This document shows positions 1 through 7,963 of a stretch of DNA of 64,000 bases, one piece after another (within the stretch, counting starts at the first letter, position 1; each line of letters starts with the position of its first letter). Source of the stretch: Paenibacillus sp. 1011MAR3C5 (lineage in GTDB: Bacteria; Bacillota; Bacilli; Paenibacillales; Paenibacillaceae). Where the stretch lies: positions 24,049-88,048 of the forward strand of contig NZ_QZCF01000013.1 of assembly GCF_003591485.1 (NCBI RefSeq), read 5' to 3'. A program made the translations under genes and the position numbers. The notes beneath the pieces are model-generated. The model was given only the letters and a program-made list of their open reading frames with translations. It had not been told where the DNA came from and did not search any database.

Positions 1-1179
1 ATAATCATCCAGCTTCACGATGACGTCGTTGAACGTCAGCCCCGCTTCTTTGGACGGGCCTACTGCCTCCAGCACGATTACACCTGACAGTACCTCATCC
101 GGCAGCTGAATGGCTCCCGATCCGCTTGACTCGCCGCTCTTCGGCTCTCCGCCGCCCTCTTGCTCATCCTCGAACATCTTCTCCAGATCCTGCTGCTCCC
201 AATACTGCTCCAGATCCATCGTATAGACACCGAGATAAGGACGAGGCACATAGCCTTTGCTAATCAAGCTCTCCACGATCGGCATCGCATTGTTGATCGG
301 AATCGCATAGCCGATGCTCTCGACGCCGAAGTCGGATATCTTCATGCTGTTGATGCCAACCACACGGCCGTTCAGATCAATCAACGGTCCGCCGCTATTG
401 CCTTGGTTGATCGCGGCATCGACCCGGATCACTTCCTGCTCCCAGTCAATGACGCCGTTCTGATTCAGTGATACCGGAATCACTTCCTTGATGACGCTGA
501 CGACACCCATCGTGATCGACTCGCCCATGCCAAGCGGATTGCCGATCGCCATGACGAACTCCGCAGCACGCAGCTCTGAGGAGTTACCAATCTCCGCCAC
601 CGTATCGATGCCCTTGGCGTCGATCTCCAGCACCGCCAGATCGGTAATCTGATCCATGCCGACGACGCGAGCCTCGCGCACCTCGCCAGTTGTCAGCACC
701 ACTTTCACCTTCTCCGCATTCGCCACCACATGATAGTTCGTTACGATGAACGCTCTTCCGGCCTTCTTCTCTATAATCACGCCCGAGCCGACGCCTGCCT
801 CGCGCAGGACACCCGAGCCTTCGTCTCCATTCTCCAGCCGCTTGCCGCCAATTCCGAGTCCGAACATCTGCTCATTGATGACACTGACTACCGCCGGCTT
901 CACCTTGGCCGTCGCCACAATCGTGCGCTCTGAAGGGTCGCCTGTTGCCGTCAGATGGACCGGCGCCGATCCGCCGCCCCCAAAGCCGCCGAAGATCAGT
1001 CCGAACAGGAGGGCCGCAGCTACGGCACTCGTGAAAGACGAGATGAACGCAACACGCAGATTAGACCACTTGCGCTCAGTACTCCCGCCGAAAGATACCC
1101 GATGATCGTCCTGCTGGCTCTTGCGGACGGTTCGCCTGGACACCTTGGTCGAATAAAAATCGTCGTCGAATATGCTCAC
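1..1179 (-). CDS. htrC: HtrA-family membrane-anchored serine protease (HtrC-like), C-terminus outside window
   Basis: Trypsin-like S1C protease that degrades or refolds damaged exported proteins at the outer face of the membrane. The frame is open from a GTG at 1179 to the window edge (393 codons seen). A charged cytoplasmic N-terminus is followed by one membrane helix (about residues 49-66, rich in A/L/F/G). The protease domain has His in VTNYHVV, Asp in TDLAVLEI and Ser in NQGNSGGP, and a PDZ domain begins after about residue 300 (YLGVYTMD). A purine-rich GGAG lies 9 bases before the GTG. The position directly after walJ matches yyxA/htrC at the end of the B. subtilis wal cluster. An acidic Gly/Ser-rich insert (around 130-185 on the window) interrupts the start of the PDZ region. 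The start codon choice is inferred. Confidence 0.93.
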   Translation of the reverse strand, partial: MSIFDDDFYSTKVSRRTVRKSQQDDHRVSFGGSTERKWSNLRVAFISSFTSAVAAALLFGLIFGGFGGGGSAPVHLTATGDPSERTIVATAKVKPAVVSVINEQMFGLGIGGKRLENGDEGSGVLREAGVGSGVIIEKKAGRAFIVTNYHVVANAEKVKVVLTTGEVREARVVGMDQITDLAVLEIDAKGIDTVAEIGNSSELRAAEFVMAIGNPLGMGESITMGVVSVIKEVIPVSLNQNGVIDWEQEVIRVDAAINQGNSGGPLIDLNGRVVGINSMKISDFGVESIGYAIPINNAMPIVESLISKGYVPRPYLGVYTMDLEQYWEQQDLEKMFEDEQEGGGEPKSGESSGSGAIQLPDEVLSGVIVLEAVGPSKEAGLTFNDVIVKLDDY

Positions 1180-1345
1180 CCGGGAATCTCTCCTCTCTCT
1201 TTCGAACCTTGCGGCAAATTTCATAATCTAGGAATGTTTTCGGAAGAATTGACTAAAATAATAATAGATTCAAAGCCTGCTGCTCTACATTTTTTTCAAG
1301 AGAGACCGCTTACGCGCAAATTTCGGTATAAAGGAGAGATTCACG

Positions 1346-1567
1346 ATGAAAACAAAGCCGTCCCAAGCATGGGAACACGTACAGCTTGCTGCCAAGCTTG
1401 CCGATCTGAAGGAGGAGCATTACCGCACCGTTCTCACATTAAGCGCCATGCTGGAGCTGTTCATAGAGAAGGGCATCCTTAGCCGAGAAGAGCTGGAGAG
1501 CAAAGCCGAAGCGCTGGACGCGCAGCTGGAATCGCTTATTTCCGCTTCACTTCGTCCCATGGGGTAG
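1346..1567 (+). CDS. small helical protein of unknown function, convergent with walJ
   Basis: A 73-residue protein not recognised from any named family. It is predicted to be almost wholly helical and charged (segments KLADLKEEHYRTV and LSREELESKAEALDAQLESL), with no signal peptide and no cysteines. AAAGGAG sits 9 bases before the ATG, which supports translation. It is divergent from the htrC-like gene, and its last 32 bases overlap the 3' end of walJ on the other strand. The good ribosome binding site, and the fact that the overlap is limited to the tail, argue against a shadow frame. The function is unknown. Confidence 0.7.
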   Translation: MKTKPSQAWEHVQLAAKLADLKEEHYRTVLTLSAMLELFIEKGILSREELESKAEALDAQLESLISASLRPMG

Positions 1568-2342
1568 GCTTGTCGTGATACGTCTTGCGCAGAGGAAATT
1601 CATCCTGTTTATAAAATATTCCGTGGTTCTCCAATATAGAATTGACCGTTAGCATAGCCAGGTCCATTTGATTATGATCCAGGCTGAGATGCGCCAGATA
1701 GACACGCTTCGTTCGGTCCGTCATCAGCTCGATGAGCGCTTCGCCGGCTGCCACATTGGACAGATGCCCGACGTCGCTTAGGATACGCCGCTTAATATTC
1801 CACGGATAGCGGCCCATGCGCAGCATCTCGGTGTCATGGTTAGACTCTAGCACGAGCACATCGGAATCCACGATCTGGCTTCTGACTTTCTCGCTCACAT
1901 AGCCGAGATCCGTCGCGAGGCTCAGCTTCTCTCCTTGCTCCTGGAAGCAATAGCCGACCGGCTCCGCCGCATCATGCGAGATCGGATACGACTGCACGCG
2001 CATCGAACCAAAGTCCAGCGCCTCACCCGTCTCCATAATAACCCGCTTCTCCGCAGCGATCGTCCCGACATGGCGTTCCATTGCACCCCAAGTCGCTTCA
2101 TTGGCATAGATCGGAAGCTCGTACTTGCGCGCGAAAGCGCCGAGTCCCTTAATATGATCGGAATGCTCATGCGTCACGAACAGGGCGTCCAGATCATGTC
2201 CGGCAATGCCCCGCTCCCGCATCAGCTCGTCCAGCTTCTTCATGCTAAGGCCCGCGTCTACTAGCACCGTCTTCTCGCTGCTCTGCACGATCGTCGCGTT
2301 GCCGGTCGAACCGCTGGCCAATACTGTAAATCGAAGTCCCAA
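1536..2342 (-). CDS. walJ: WalJ/YycJ metallo-beta-lactamase-fold protein
   Basis: Metallo-beta-lactamase-fold hydrolase of the YycJ/WalJ family, linked in Firmicutes to coordination of cell-wall metabolism with replication. The metal motif THEHSDH is clear, and further His/Asp ligands follow (ISHD, SNHD, GHLSN). The start is taken as the TTG at 2342 (LGLRFTVLASGSTGN), giving 268 residues, which is close to the family length and begins at the conserved core. The frame stays open to a GTG at 2525, but those extra 61 residues are Ser/Arg-rich and unlike the family. The gene follows walI and precedes htrC, as in B. subtilis, but here a 370-base gap separates it from walI. Confidence 0.93.
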   Translation of the reverse strand: MGLRFTVLASGSTGNATIVQSSEKTVLVDAGLSMKKLDELMRERGIAGHDLDALFVTHEHSDHIKGLGAFARKYELPIYANEATWGAMERHVGTIAAEKRVIMETGEALDFGSMRVQSYPISHDAAEPVGYCFQEQGEKLSLATDLGYVSEKVRSQIVDSDVLVLESNHDTEMLRMGRYPWNIKRRILSDVGHLSNVAAGEALIELMTDRTKRVYLAHLSLDHNQMDLAMLTVNSILENHGIFYKQDEFPLRKTYHDKPTPWDEVKRK

Positions 2343-2712
2343 AACGTCCAGTCCTCTCCCATTGCCTCTCTCGAAGCTACCTACATTGTAACCTCGATTG
2401 CGTCCAATTTCCCCTGTTGTTTTCTGGCTATCCGAATGAGAGTCAGCCATACGGCAATTAACCTGCCATTCTATCAGATGCCTGACTCTATCAATCATCG
2501 TAAAAGAGGAAGAGAGAAGACCCACAACACGATCCTGCCCAGATCCATCATGGCCTCTAGCCAGGTTATCGTGCCGGTCCTCCTATCTCTATACCCTCTT
2601 CCGGTCATCTCGCAACATCTATGATCCATCTATTGTATGAATCTCTTATATAGACAGCTGCCGCTGCTCTATTACGCTGCATACTAAGCATAACATGGCA
2701 GCGCGCCGACAG
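2343..2712. other. walI-walJ intergenic gap
   Basis: A 370-base stretch without a convincing gene, unexpected inside the wal operon where spacing is normally a few bases. On the minus strand it contains a possible 18-codon hydrophobic peptide reading from an ATG near 2551, with only a weak Shine-Dalgarno. It also carries the upstream extension of the walJ frame. No strong terminator or consensus promoter was found. It may hold a separate walJ promoter, but nothing in the sequence proves it. Confidence 0.4.
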
Positions 2713-3468
2713 CTATGCCGCCGGCGACTCAGAACCCGCTTCCTCGTCTGCGCCTTCTGTCGCAACCTCGCCGCTGATCGCATGGACATAATACACCTTG
2801 CCATCCCCCAGCATGACGCGCCAGGTCGGAGCCGACACTTGCTTCTCGGAGTCGAAGATCTGGCCATGATAACCAAGCTGAATATCGGCAATCACTGAGC
2901 CTTCGTCCAGGTAAGTCTCAATCAAGGACACGACAACCTTCGCCGATCCGATCACTTGCTTCTCTTCGCCGTGGCCAATCGCCTCTACACGATCCTGTTG
3001 GAAACCGGTGATTTTCCGGTTGCTTGTATACAGGAGCTCTAGCTTCACATTGAACATCGGGCGTCCGTCAACCATACGATGCATGACAAATACGCCATCC
3101 CGGTCACTGTGCAGATCATATTCATAATCCTCAATATCCGGGATCTGACCGCCCAATGCTTTCACCAGCTCTGCCTTGGTGAATATGAGTGCGCTATCGA
3201 CCGGCTTCTCCAGCTTCTTCGGCAACGACTTATGATCCGATTGAAGCAAATACGTCAGGTCACTCAGCTTCGGCGTTCCGGCAGGCAGATTGGCAGTCAG
3301 CGAGATGCGTTTCTGCCCCATGAGCTGCACCTTGTCCGCAGGCAGCTCCGCAGAGTTCACATTGGCGTTCAACTGCTCGCTAATATCCACCCACAGCTGA
3401 TAGCCGAGAAGGACATTCAGCATCAGGAACGATATGATCAATACACTTTTCGCTCGACCCCAATCCAC
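2713..3468 (-). CDS. walI: WalI/YycI, membrane regulator of WalK
   Basis: Two-component regulatory accessory protein. In B. subtilis YycI and YycH form a membrane complex with WalK and restrain its kinase activity. The 251-residue protein has one N-terminal membrane helix (about residues 8-25, SVLIISFLMLNVLLGYQLW) and an extracytoplasmic beta-rich domain, the normal YycI plan. It lies 24 bases downstream of walH in the same operon. The C-terminus (EGADEEAGSESPAA) is acidic. Confidence 0.93.
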   Translation of the reverse strand: MDWGRAKSVLIISFLMLNVLLGYQLWVDISEQLNANVNSAELPADKVQLMGQKRISLTANLPAGTPKLSDLTYLLQSDHKSLPKKLEKPVDSALIFTKAELVKALGGQIPDIEDYEYDLHSDRDGVFVMHRMVDGRPMFNVKLELLYTSNRKITGFQQDRVEAIGHGEEKQVIGSAKVVVSLIETYLDEGSVIADIQLGYHGQIFDSEKQVSAPTWRVMLGDGKVYYVHAISGEVATEGADEEAGSESPAA

Positions 3469-3492
3469 TTGCCTCCACCTCCTCTATCAGCC

Positions 3493-5121
3493 TTATGATC
3501 TGGCCCGCAATAATTCCGGGTCACCCTGCTCTTCTGTGTCCGGTACATGCTCCTCCGGAACCTCTGCCTGCTCTTCATCCTCTGCTCCGCTCGGATCATC
3601 AGGCGGGCTGTCGGGATCGTCTGGATCAACAGGCTCTTCGTTATTCTCTGTCTCCTGAGGAGGCAGCACAGCAGAGCCAGTCCCGGGCCCATCGCCAGGA
3701 GCGGTGCCTTGCTCCGCTCCTGCGCTGGTCTGTTCTTCCTGACCACCCGTCGCATCGGCATGACCTGGCTGGTCCGTATGAGCGTCAGCGGTGCCATTCC
3801 CTGTATTCGGCTCAACCGGCTGCTCCCCTTCCGTAGCTTCCAGAAGCACAACCTCGGAACCGTCGGTCAGCTTCACCACCCATACAGGGATGAACTTCAG
3901 CCGGTTTTCCTCCAGCAGTACCGCTCTCAGCGCCGGGAATAACGCGGTTACCTCGCCGCGGCGTGGATAACGCTCCAGCGTCTCCTCCAGCCTTGTCCCG
4001 CCCTGCAGCCAGCGCGGCTTGCGCGACTCCGTCTGCGCACTGAGCGTAATGAGCGACCGCGCATATTCCGTCACTACCCCTTGCTGCAGCGTCAGCCGGA
4101 TATGGCCGTACCGGAACGCCAGGTTGTCGATGACCGGATATTGATCAATATATTGTCTGAACGTCACATATTTCTTCTCTTGCTCCGGCGTCGAGCTTAT
4201 CAGCCGATGCGTGCCGTCCCAGCCGCCATGCTGATTGATAAAGTCCACCGACGCATAGACGTTCTCGCTAAGCGGCGTATCGCTGCTGATCGTGGCAGCC
4301 GGATTCGTATAGTTGATCCACATGCCGTCCTGCTCGACCTTAAGCCCTCTCTTCCCGTCTGTGAAGATTTGCGAGCCGCTGCGATCCTCGAAGGAGCGCG
4401 TCGTGCTGGAATCGAAGGGCAGGCTGCGCTGCATCTGCTCCGGCGAATACGTCTCGTACGGGTAGATCAGCTCCGTCGCCATAATCGGCTCCACCGGAAT
4501 GTAGAGGCCGTCTGCCGTCATGCGGTATTGCGGCAAATGCGCCCCGAAACCGACATAGTCCTGCACATCCCTCACTGTCAGATCGGCCCTTACAGATTCA
4601 TAGACGACATGCTCCTCGCTGCTGAAGAAGAATGTTCGGATCTCTTCCGTATCGGTCGTCTTGAAGATCCAGATCTTGTCGATCTTATCACGAAGGAACA
4701 GCAGGTCTCCCTCCATCTTCAGCAGCTTCTGCAACAGCTCGACCGATATGCCGTCCGCAAAGCGGAGCTCGATGCCAATCGAGTCCTTGCGCACCTCATC
4801 CCAATCCAGAATGCTCGCCGTACTGCGCTGGAAGCCCTTGAACTCCCTGCCGACAATACGCTGGTTCAGGATCATCTCGTAGAACTGCGTGCCGGGATAG
4901 ATAACCGTGTGCTTGTCCTCGCCCATATGGATAATTAGTTCCTCCGGGAAGATGACGCTCTCCACGCTTGTCGTCTTGCCCAGCGGCTCCGCATTGACGT
5001 AATCCTGATCGCTTCTCACAGTAGCGCCCAGACCCGGCATGCTATAGGCCAGCAGATAACTCTGCAGGAGGCTGAGCACGACCAGAACAATAAGTATAGC
5101 TGTCTTCGCTTTCTCCATCAT
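3493..5121 (-). CDS. walH: WalH/YycH, membrane regulator of WalK, with long acidic tail
   Basis: Partner of WalI in tuning WalK at the membrane. An N-terminal helix (residues 7-25) anchors the extracytoplasmic YycH domain (to about residue 430). The protein is 542 residues, against about 455 in B. subtilis. The excess is a C-terminal tail of about 110 residues made almost only of Glu, Asp, Pro, Gly, Gln and Thr, which looks intrinsically disordered and would lie outside the membrane. The ATG overlaps the walK stop (ATGA), so translation is probably coupled. Confidence 0.94.
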   Translation of the reverse strand: MMEKAKTAILIVLVVLSLLQSYLLAYSMPGLGATVRSDQDYVNAEPLGKTTSVESVIFPEELIIHMGEDKHTVIYPGTQFYEMILNQRIVGREFKGFQRSTASILDWDEVRKDSIGIELRFADGISVELLQKLLKMEGDLLFLRDKIDKIWIFKTTDTEEIRTFFFSSEEHVVYESVRADLTVRDVQDYVGFGAHLPQYRMTADGLYIPVEPIMATELIYPYETYSPEQMQRSLPFDSSTTRSFEDRSGSQIFTDGKRGLKVEQDGMWINYTNPAATISSDTPLSENVYASVDFINQHGGWDGTHRLISSTPEQEKKYVTFRQYIDQYPVIDNLAFRYGHIRLTLQQGVVTEYARSLITLSAQTESRKPRWLQGGTRLEETLERYPRRGEVTALFPALRAVLLEENRLKFIPVWVVKLTDGSEVVLLEATEGEQPVEPNTGNGTADAHTDQPGHADATGGQEEQTSAGAEQGTAPGDGPGTGSAVLPPQETENNEEPVDPDDPDSPPDDPSGAEDEEQAEVPEEHVPDTEEQGDPELLRARS

Positions 5122-6959
5122 TCTGTCTCGCCCCCTTCCTGCAAGAGCGGCAGTGTGAATGATACCGTCGTGCCTTCATTAAGCTCAGAGGCTAGCAGGA
5201 TCGTGCCGCCATGCGCCTTTACGATTTCCCGGGCAATCGATAATCCCAGACCTGTGCCGCCCATATTACGGGAGCGCGCCTTGTCTACGCGGTAGAAGCG
5301 GTCGAAGATACGCGTCAGATCCTTCTTCGGAATGCCGATACCGGTATCCTTCACGCTGATCTCCAGCAATCCGGTATCCTCCACCTTGCGGGCGGCAATC
5401 TGGATGGAACCGCCGTCAAGCGTATATTTGATCGCATTGGAGATGAGATTGTCCAGCACCTGATCGATCTGGTCCCGGTCGAGCCAAGCCTTCTTCAGTC
5501 CCCGCTCGACATACACATTCGCCGTAATCGATTTCTGAAGCAGCTGGAAGGAGAAGCGGTCTGCCACCTCGTCCAGCATCTCATGAATATTCGTCTGTCT
5601 TCGTCTAAGCGGAGCTTGATTGGAGTCCAGTCTGGACAGATGAAGCAGGTCGGTAACGAGCCTGATCATCCGTTCCGTCTCGTTGCTAATGACGCCGACG
5701 AATCGTTCGGACAGCTCCCGCTCCTCCAATGCCCCGTCACCAAGCGCCTCCGCGTAGCTCTTGATCGTCGTAAGCGGCGTCCGCAGCTCATGCGATACAT
5801 TCGCGACGAATTGACGGCGCGACTGCTCCAGCTTCTCTTGCTCCGTGACATCCTGCAAGACGGCGATCGTACCCGTAATGCCCTTGTCTCTCCGATGAAT
5901 CGGCGTAACCGTCAGCTTCAAGAGGCTGTCATCATGGCCCTCCGTCTCCGCGTGGTCGCGGTTAATGAGCAAGGTACGCCCGCGCCCCGATTGCAGCTCC
6001 GCCAGCTTCTCTGGCGATAGCCCCAGCAGATCGGCCAATTCCACACCCTGGAACGTCTCGACATCGAGCAGCTCCAGCGCCCGGCGATTCCAGACGATAA
6101 TGCGGCCACGCTCGTCGGCGGCGACCACTCCGTCACTCATATTGGAGAGGACCGACACCAGCTTCTCATTCTCCTCTTCATTCGCCGAGAGCGCTTCCTT
6201 CAATCGAATCGTCATGTCGTTAAAAGCCATACTGAGCCGCCCGATCTCGTCATCCCCAAGGACAGGCGCCTTCAGATCGAATCGCCCGTCGGCGACCGCT
6301 TCCGCCTGTCGCGTAAGGCCTTGAATCGGATTCGTAATCGTATGGGCGAGCAGAATGCCGAGCACGCCTGTCAGACCAAGCGCGATCAGCGTACCGGAGA
6401 AGAAGATTTGATTGACCCGATTCACCGTTTCGTACAGCTCCGTCATGGAAGCCACGACATAGACAGCCCCTACGACCTTGTCATTGTACGTCACAGGCAG
6501 CGCAATCATCTTCTTGCGCGTATTGTCCTCATCGATAATCTCTTCTTCATTATCGGGAATATTCTGAAGCGCACGGCTGACCGCCAGCGACTTGTTCTTC
6601 TGCCCGATATAGGATTGATGGACCTGCAGCGAGGTCGCCACGACCTTGCCGTTCGCATCCAGCACCTGAACCTCGGCGCCGCTAATACTGAACAGGTTGC
6701 GGACGACGAGATTCAGATCCTCCGTCGTATTGTCGGTGGAATCCCCTTCCGATTCCATGTTCGGCAGCAGGCTTGGCGCCGCGAACTTGGACAGGATATC
6801 GGCCTGCTCCTTCAAGTTGTTCGTGAAGCTCGTAATGAGCGAGTTCTTGACCGTGCTGATAAAGTAAACGCCGATAAGCTGCATCGCTACGAGAATAAGC
6901 AGCAGGTAGATGATGACCAGCTTGACCTGAATCGTGCGGAAGAAGCTCCGCGCCTTCAT
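5118..6959 (-). CDS. walK: WalK sensor histidine kinase
   Basis: Membrane histidine kinase that phosphorylates WalR and controls cell-wall hydrolase genes; usually essential in Firmicutes. Layout: TM1 (about residues 14-34), an extracytoplasmic Cache-like domain, TM2 (about 186-206), HAMP (about 207-260), PAS (about 265-370), a HisKA domain with H390 in VSHELRTP, and HATPase_c with the N box around N508 (SNAIKY) and G boxes DTGIGIP and GGTGLGL. The 613-residue length is typical. It overlaps walR upstream and walH downstream by ATGA junctions, giving a tight walRKH unit. Confidence 0.97.
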   Translation of the reverse strand: MKARSFFRTIQVKLVIIYLLLILVAMQLIGVYFISTVKNSLITSFTNNLKEQADILSKFAAPSLLPNMESEGDSTDNTTEDLNLVVRNLFSISGAEVQVLDANGKVVATSLQVHQSYIGQKNKSLAVSRALQNIPDNEEEIIDEDNTRKKMIALPVTYNDKVVGAVYVVASMTELYETVNRVNQIFFSGTLIALGLTGVLGILLAHTITNPIQGLTRQAEAVADGRFDLKAPVLGDDEIGRLSMAFNDMTIRLKEALSANEEENEKLVSVLSNMSDGVVAADERGRIIVWNRRALELLDVETFQGVELADLLGLSPEKLAELQSGRGRTLLINRDHAETEGHDDSLLKLTVTPIHRRDKGITGTIAVLQDVTEQEKLEQSRRQFVANVSHELRTPLTTIKSYAEALGDGALEERELSERFVGVISNETERMIRLVTDLLHLSRLDSNQAPLRRRQTNIHEMLDEVADRFSFQLLQKSITANVYVERGLKKAWLDRDQIDQVLDNLISNAIKYTLDGGSIQIAARKVEDTGLLEISVKDTGIGIPKKDLTRIFDRFYRVDKARSRNMGGTGLGLSIAREIVKAHGGTILLASELNEGTTVSFTLPLLQEGGETE

Positions 6960-7705
6960 CCGTTACCGAAGCCTCCCGACTTCGCGTTGCGCATCATGTA
7001 GCCTAAGCCGCGTCTAGTCATAATATATTCCGGACGGCTAGGGTCGTCCTCGATCTTCTCCCGCAGACGACGGATCGTCACGTCCACCGTCCGTACGTCG
7101 CCGAAGTATTCGAAGCCCCATACCGCTTGCAGCAGATGCTCGCGCGTCATCACCTTGCCGCTATTGCGCGCCATATAATAGACAAGCTCGAACTCCCGGT
7201 GGGTCAGGTCCAGCGGCTCGCCATTCTTGTATACGACATACATATCCGTATCGATAAACAAATTGAACAGCTTCAGGCCAGACTGCTCCGACTGCCCGTC
7301 CTGCTGGCTGTCCGAAGCGCCATCCGAAGCTTGTCCGCTCTTATTCTGACGGCGAAGATGCGCCTTCACCCGTGCCAGCAGCTCCCGCGTGCTGAACGGC
7401 TTCGTCACATAGTCATCTGCACCCAGCTCAAGGCCGAGCACCTTATCAATCTCCGTATCCTTTGCTGTCAGCATGATGATTGGCATTTGCAGCTTAGTGC
7501 GCACCTCGCGGCACACATCCATACCATCCTTCACCGGAAGCATCAGATCCAGCAAGATGAGATCCGGCTGCTCCTCGAATGCGAGACGCACCGCTTCCCC
7601 GCCATCGAAGGCGCAGATGACCTGATGGCCTTCCTTCTCCAAATTAAATTTTATAATATCCGCTATCGGCTGCTCGTCATCGACCACTAATATTTTTCCG
7701 TGCAT
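6956..7705 (-). CDS. walR: WalR response regulator
   Basis: OmpR/PhoB-type response regulator and partner of WalK; it activates autolysin genes and represses their inhibitors. The receiver domain has the acidic pair D9/D10, the phospho-acceptor D53 (LLDLMLP), T80 and K102. A winged-helix DNA-binding domain follows (DVTIRRLREKIEDDP near the C-terminus). The linker (residues 122-143) is rich in Gln, Ser and Asp and somewhat longer than in B. subtilis. First gene of the wal operon; the M23 peptidase gene upstream has its own terminator, so walR must have its own promoter. Confidence 0.97.
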   Translation of the reverse strand: MHGKILVVDDEQPIADIIKFNLEKEGHQVICAFDGGEAVRLAFEEQPDLILLDLMLPVKDGMDVCREVRTKLQMPIIMLTAKDTEIDKVLGLELGADDYVTKPFSTRELLARVKAHLRRQNKSGQASDGASDSQQDGQSEQSGLKLFNLFIDTDMYVVYKNGEPLDLTHREFELVYYMARNSGKVMTREHLLQAVWGFEYFGDVRTVDVTIRRLREKIEDDPSRPEYIMTRRGLGYMMRNAKSGGFGNG

Positions 7706-7742
7706 CGTTACACCGCCTGTCGCTAGTCCTAGTTATGTCTCT

Positions 7743-7767
7743 ATTCTAACATATCAAGGCGCAGCCT
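7743..7767 (-). promoter_or_regulatory. possible walR promoter
   Basis: On the minus strand TAGAAT (7748-7743) is preceded by TG one base upstream, an extended -10 form. A TTGTGT lies 19 bases upstream, a poor -35 and spacing. It is the best candidate between the terminator at 7888-7928 and walR, but it is weak. Confidence 0.35.
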
Positions 7768-7887
7768 ACACAATCAAACTCCGAATACACCACCAATGAT
7801 ATGCCCATAAATTGGATTGCATATTTCGGAAGAAATTACGATTTTTGAAGCAACTATAAAGCCGATTCATGCGTTTATCTAATATCG

Positions 7888-7928
7888 AAAAAAAAAGCAC
7901 AGCCCGGACCTAGTGTCCAAGCCATGCT
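7888..7928 (-). terminator. Rho-independent terminator of the M23 peptidase gene
   Basis: Minus-strand hairpin with a 14-bp stem (arms 7928-7915 and 7909-7896, closing with several G-U pairs) and a 5-base loop, followed by eight or more U residues (A run 7888-7896 on the plus strand). It lies 35 bases past the stop codon. Confidence 0.88.
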
Positions 7929-7963
7929 TCTTCGCCATTATTCTGCCACGCATAAAAAGTATA

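Noticed and set aside
2343..2525. N-terminal extension of WalJ to the GTG at 2525
   Set aside because: The extra 61 residues are unlike the family and would precede the conserved LRFTVLASGS core that normally starts the protein.
4081..4938. 285-codon plus-strand frame opposite walH
   Set aside because: A GC-driven shadow frame; Leu/Arg/His-rich with no domain.
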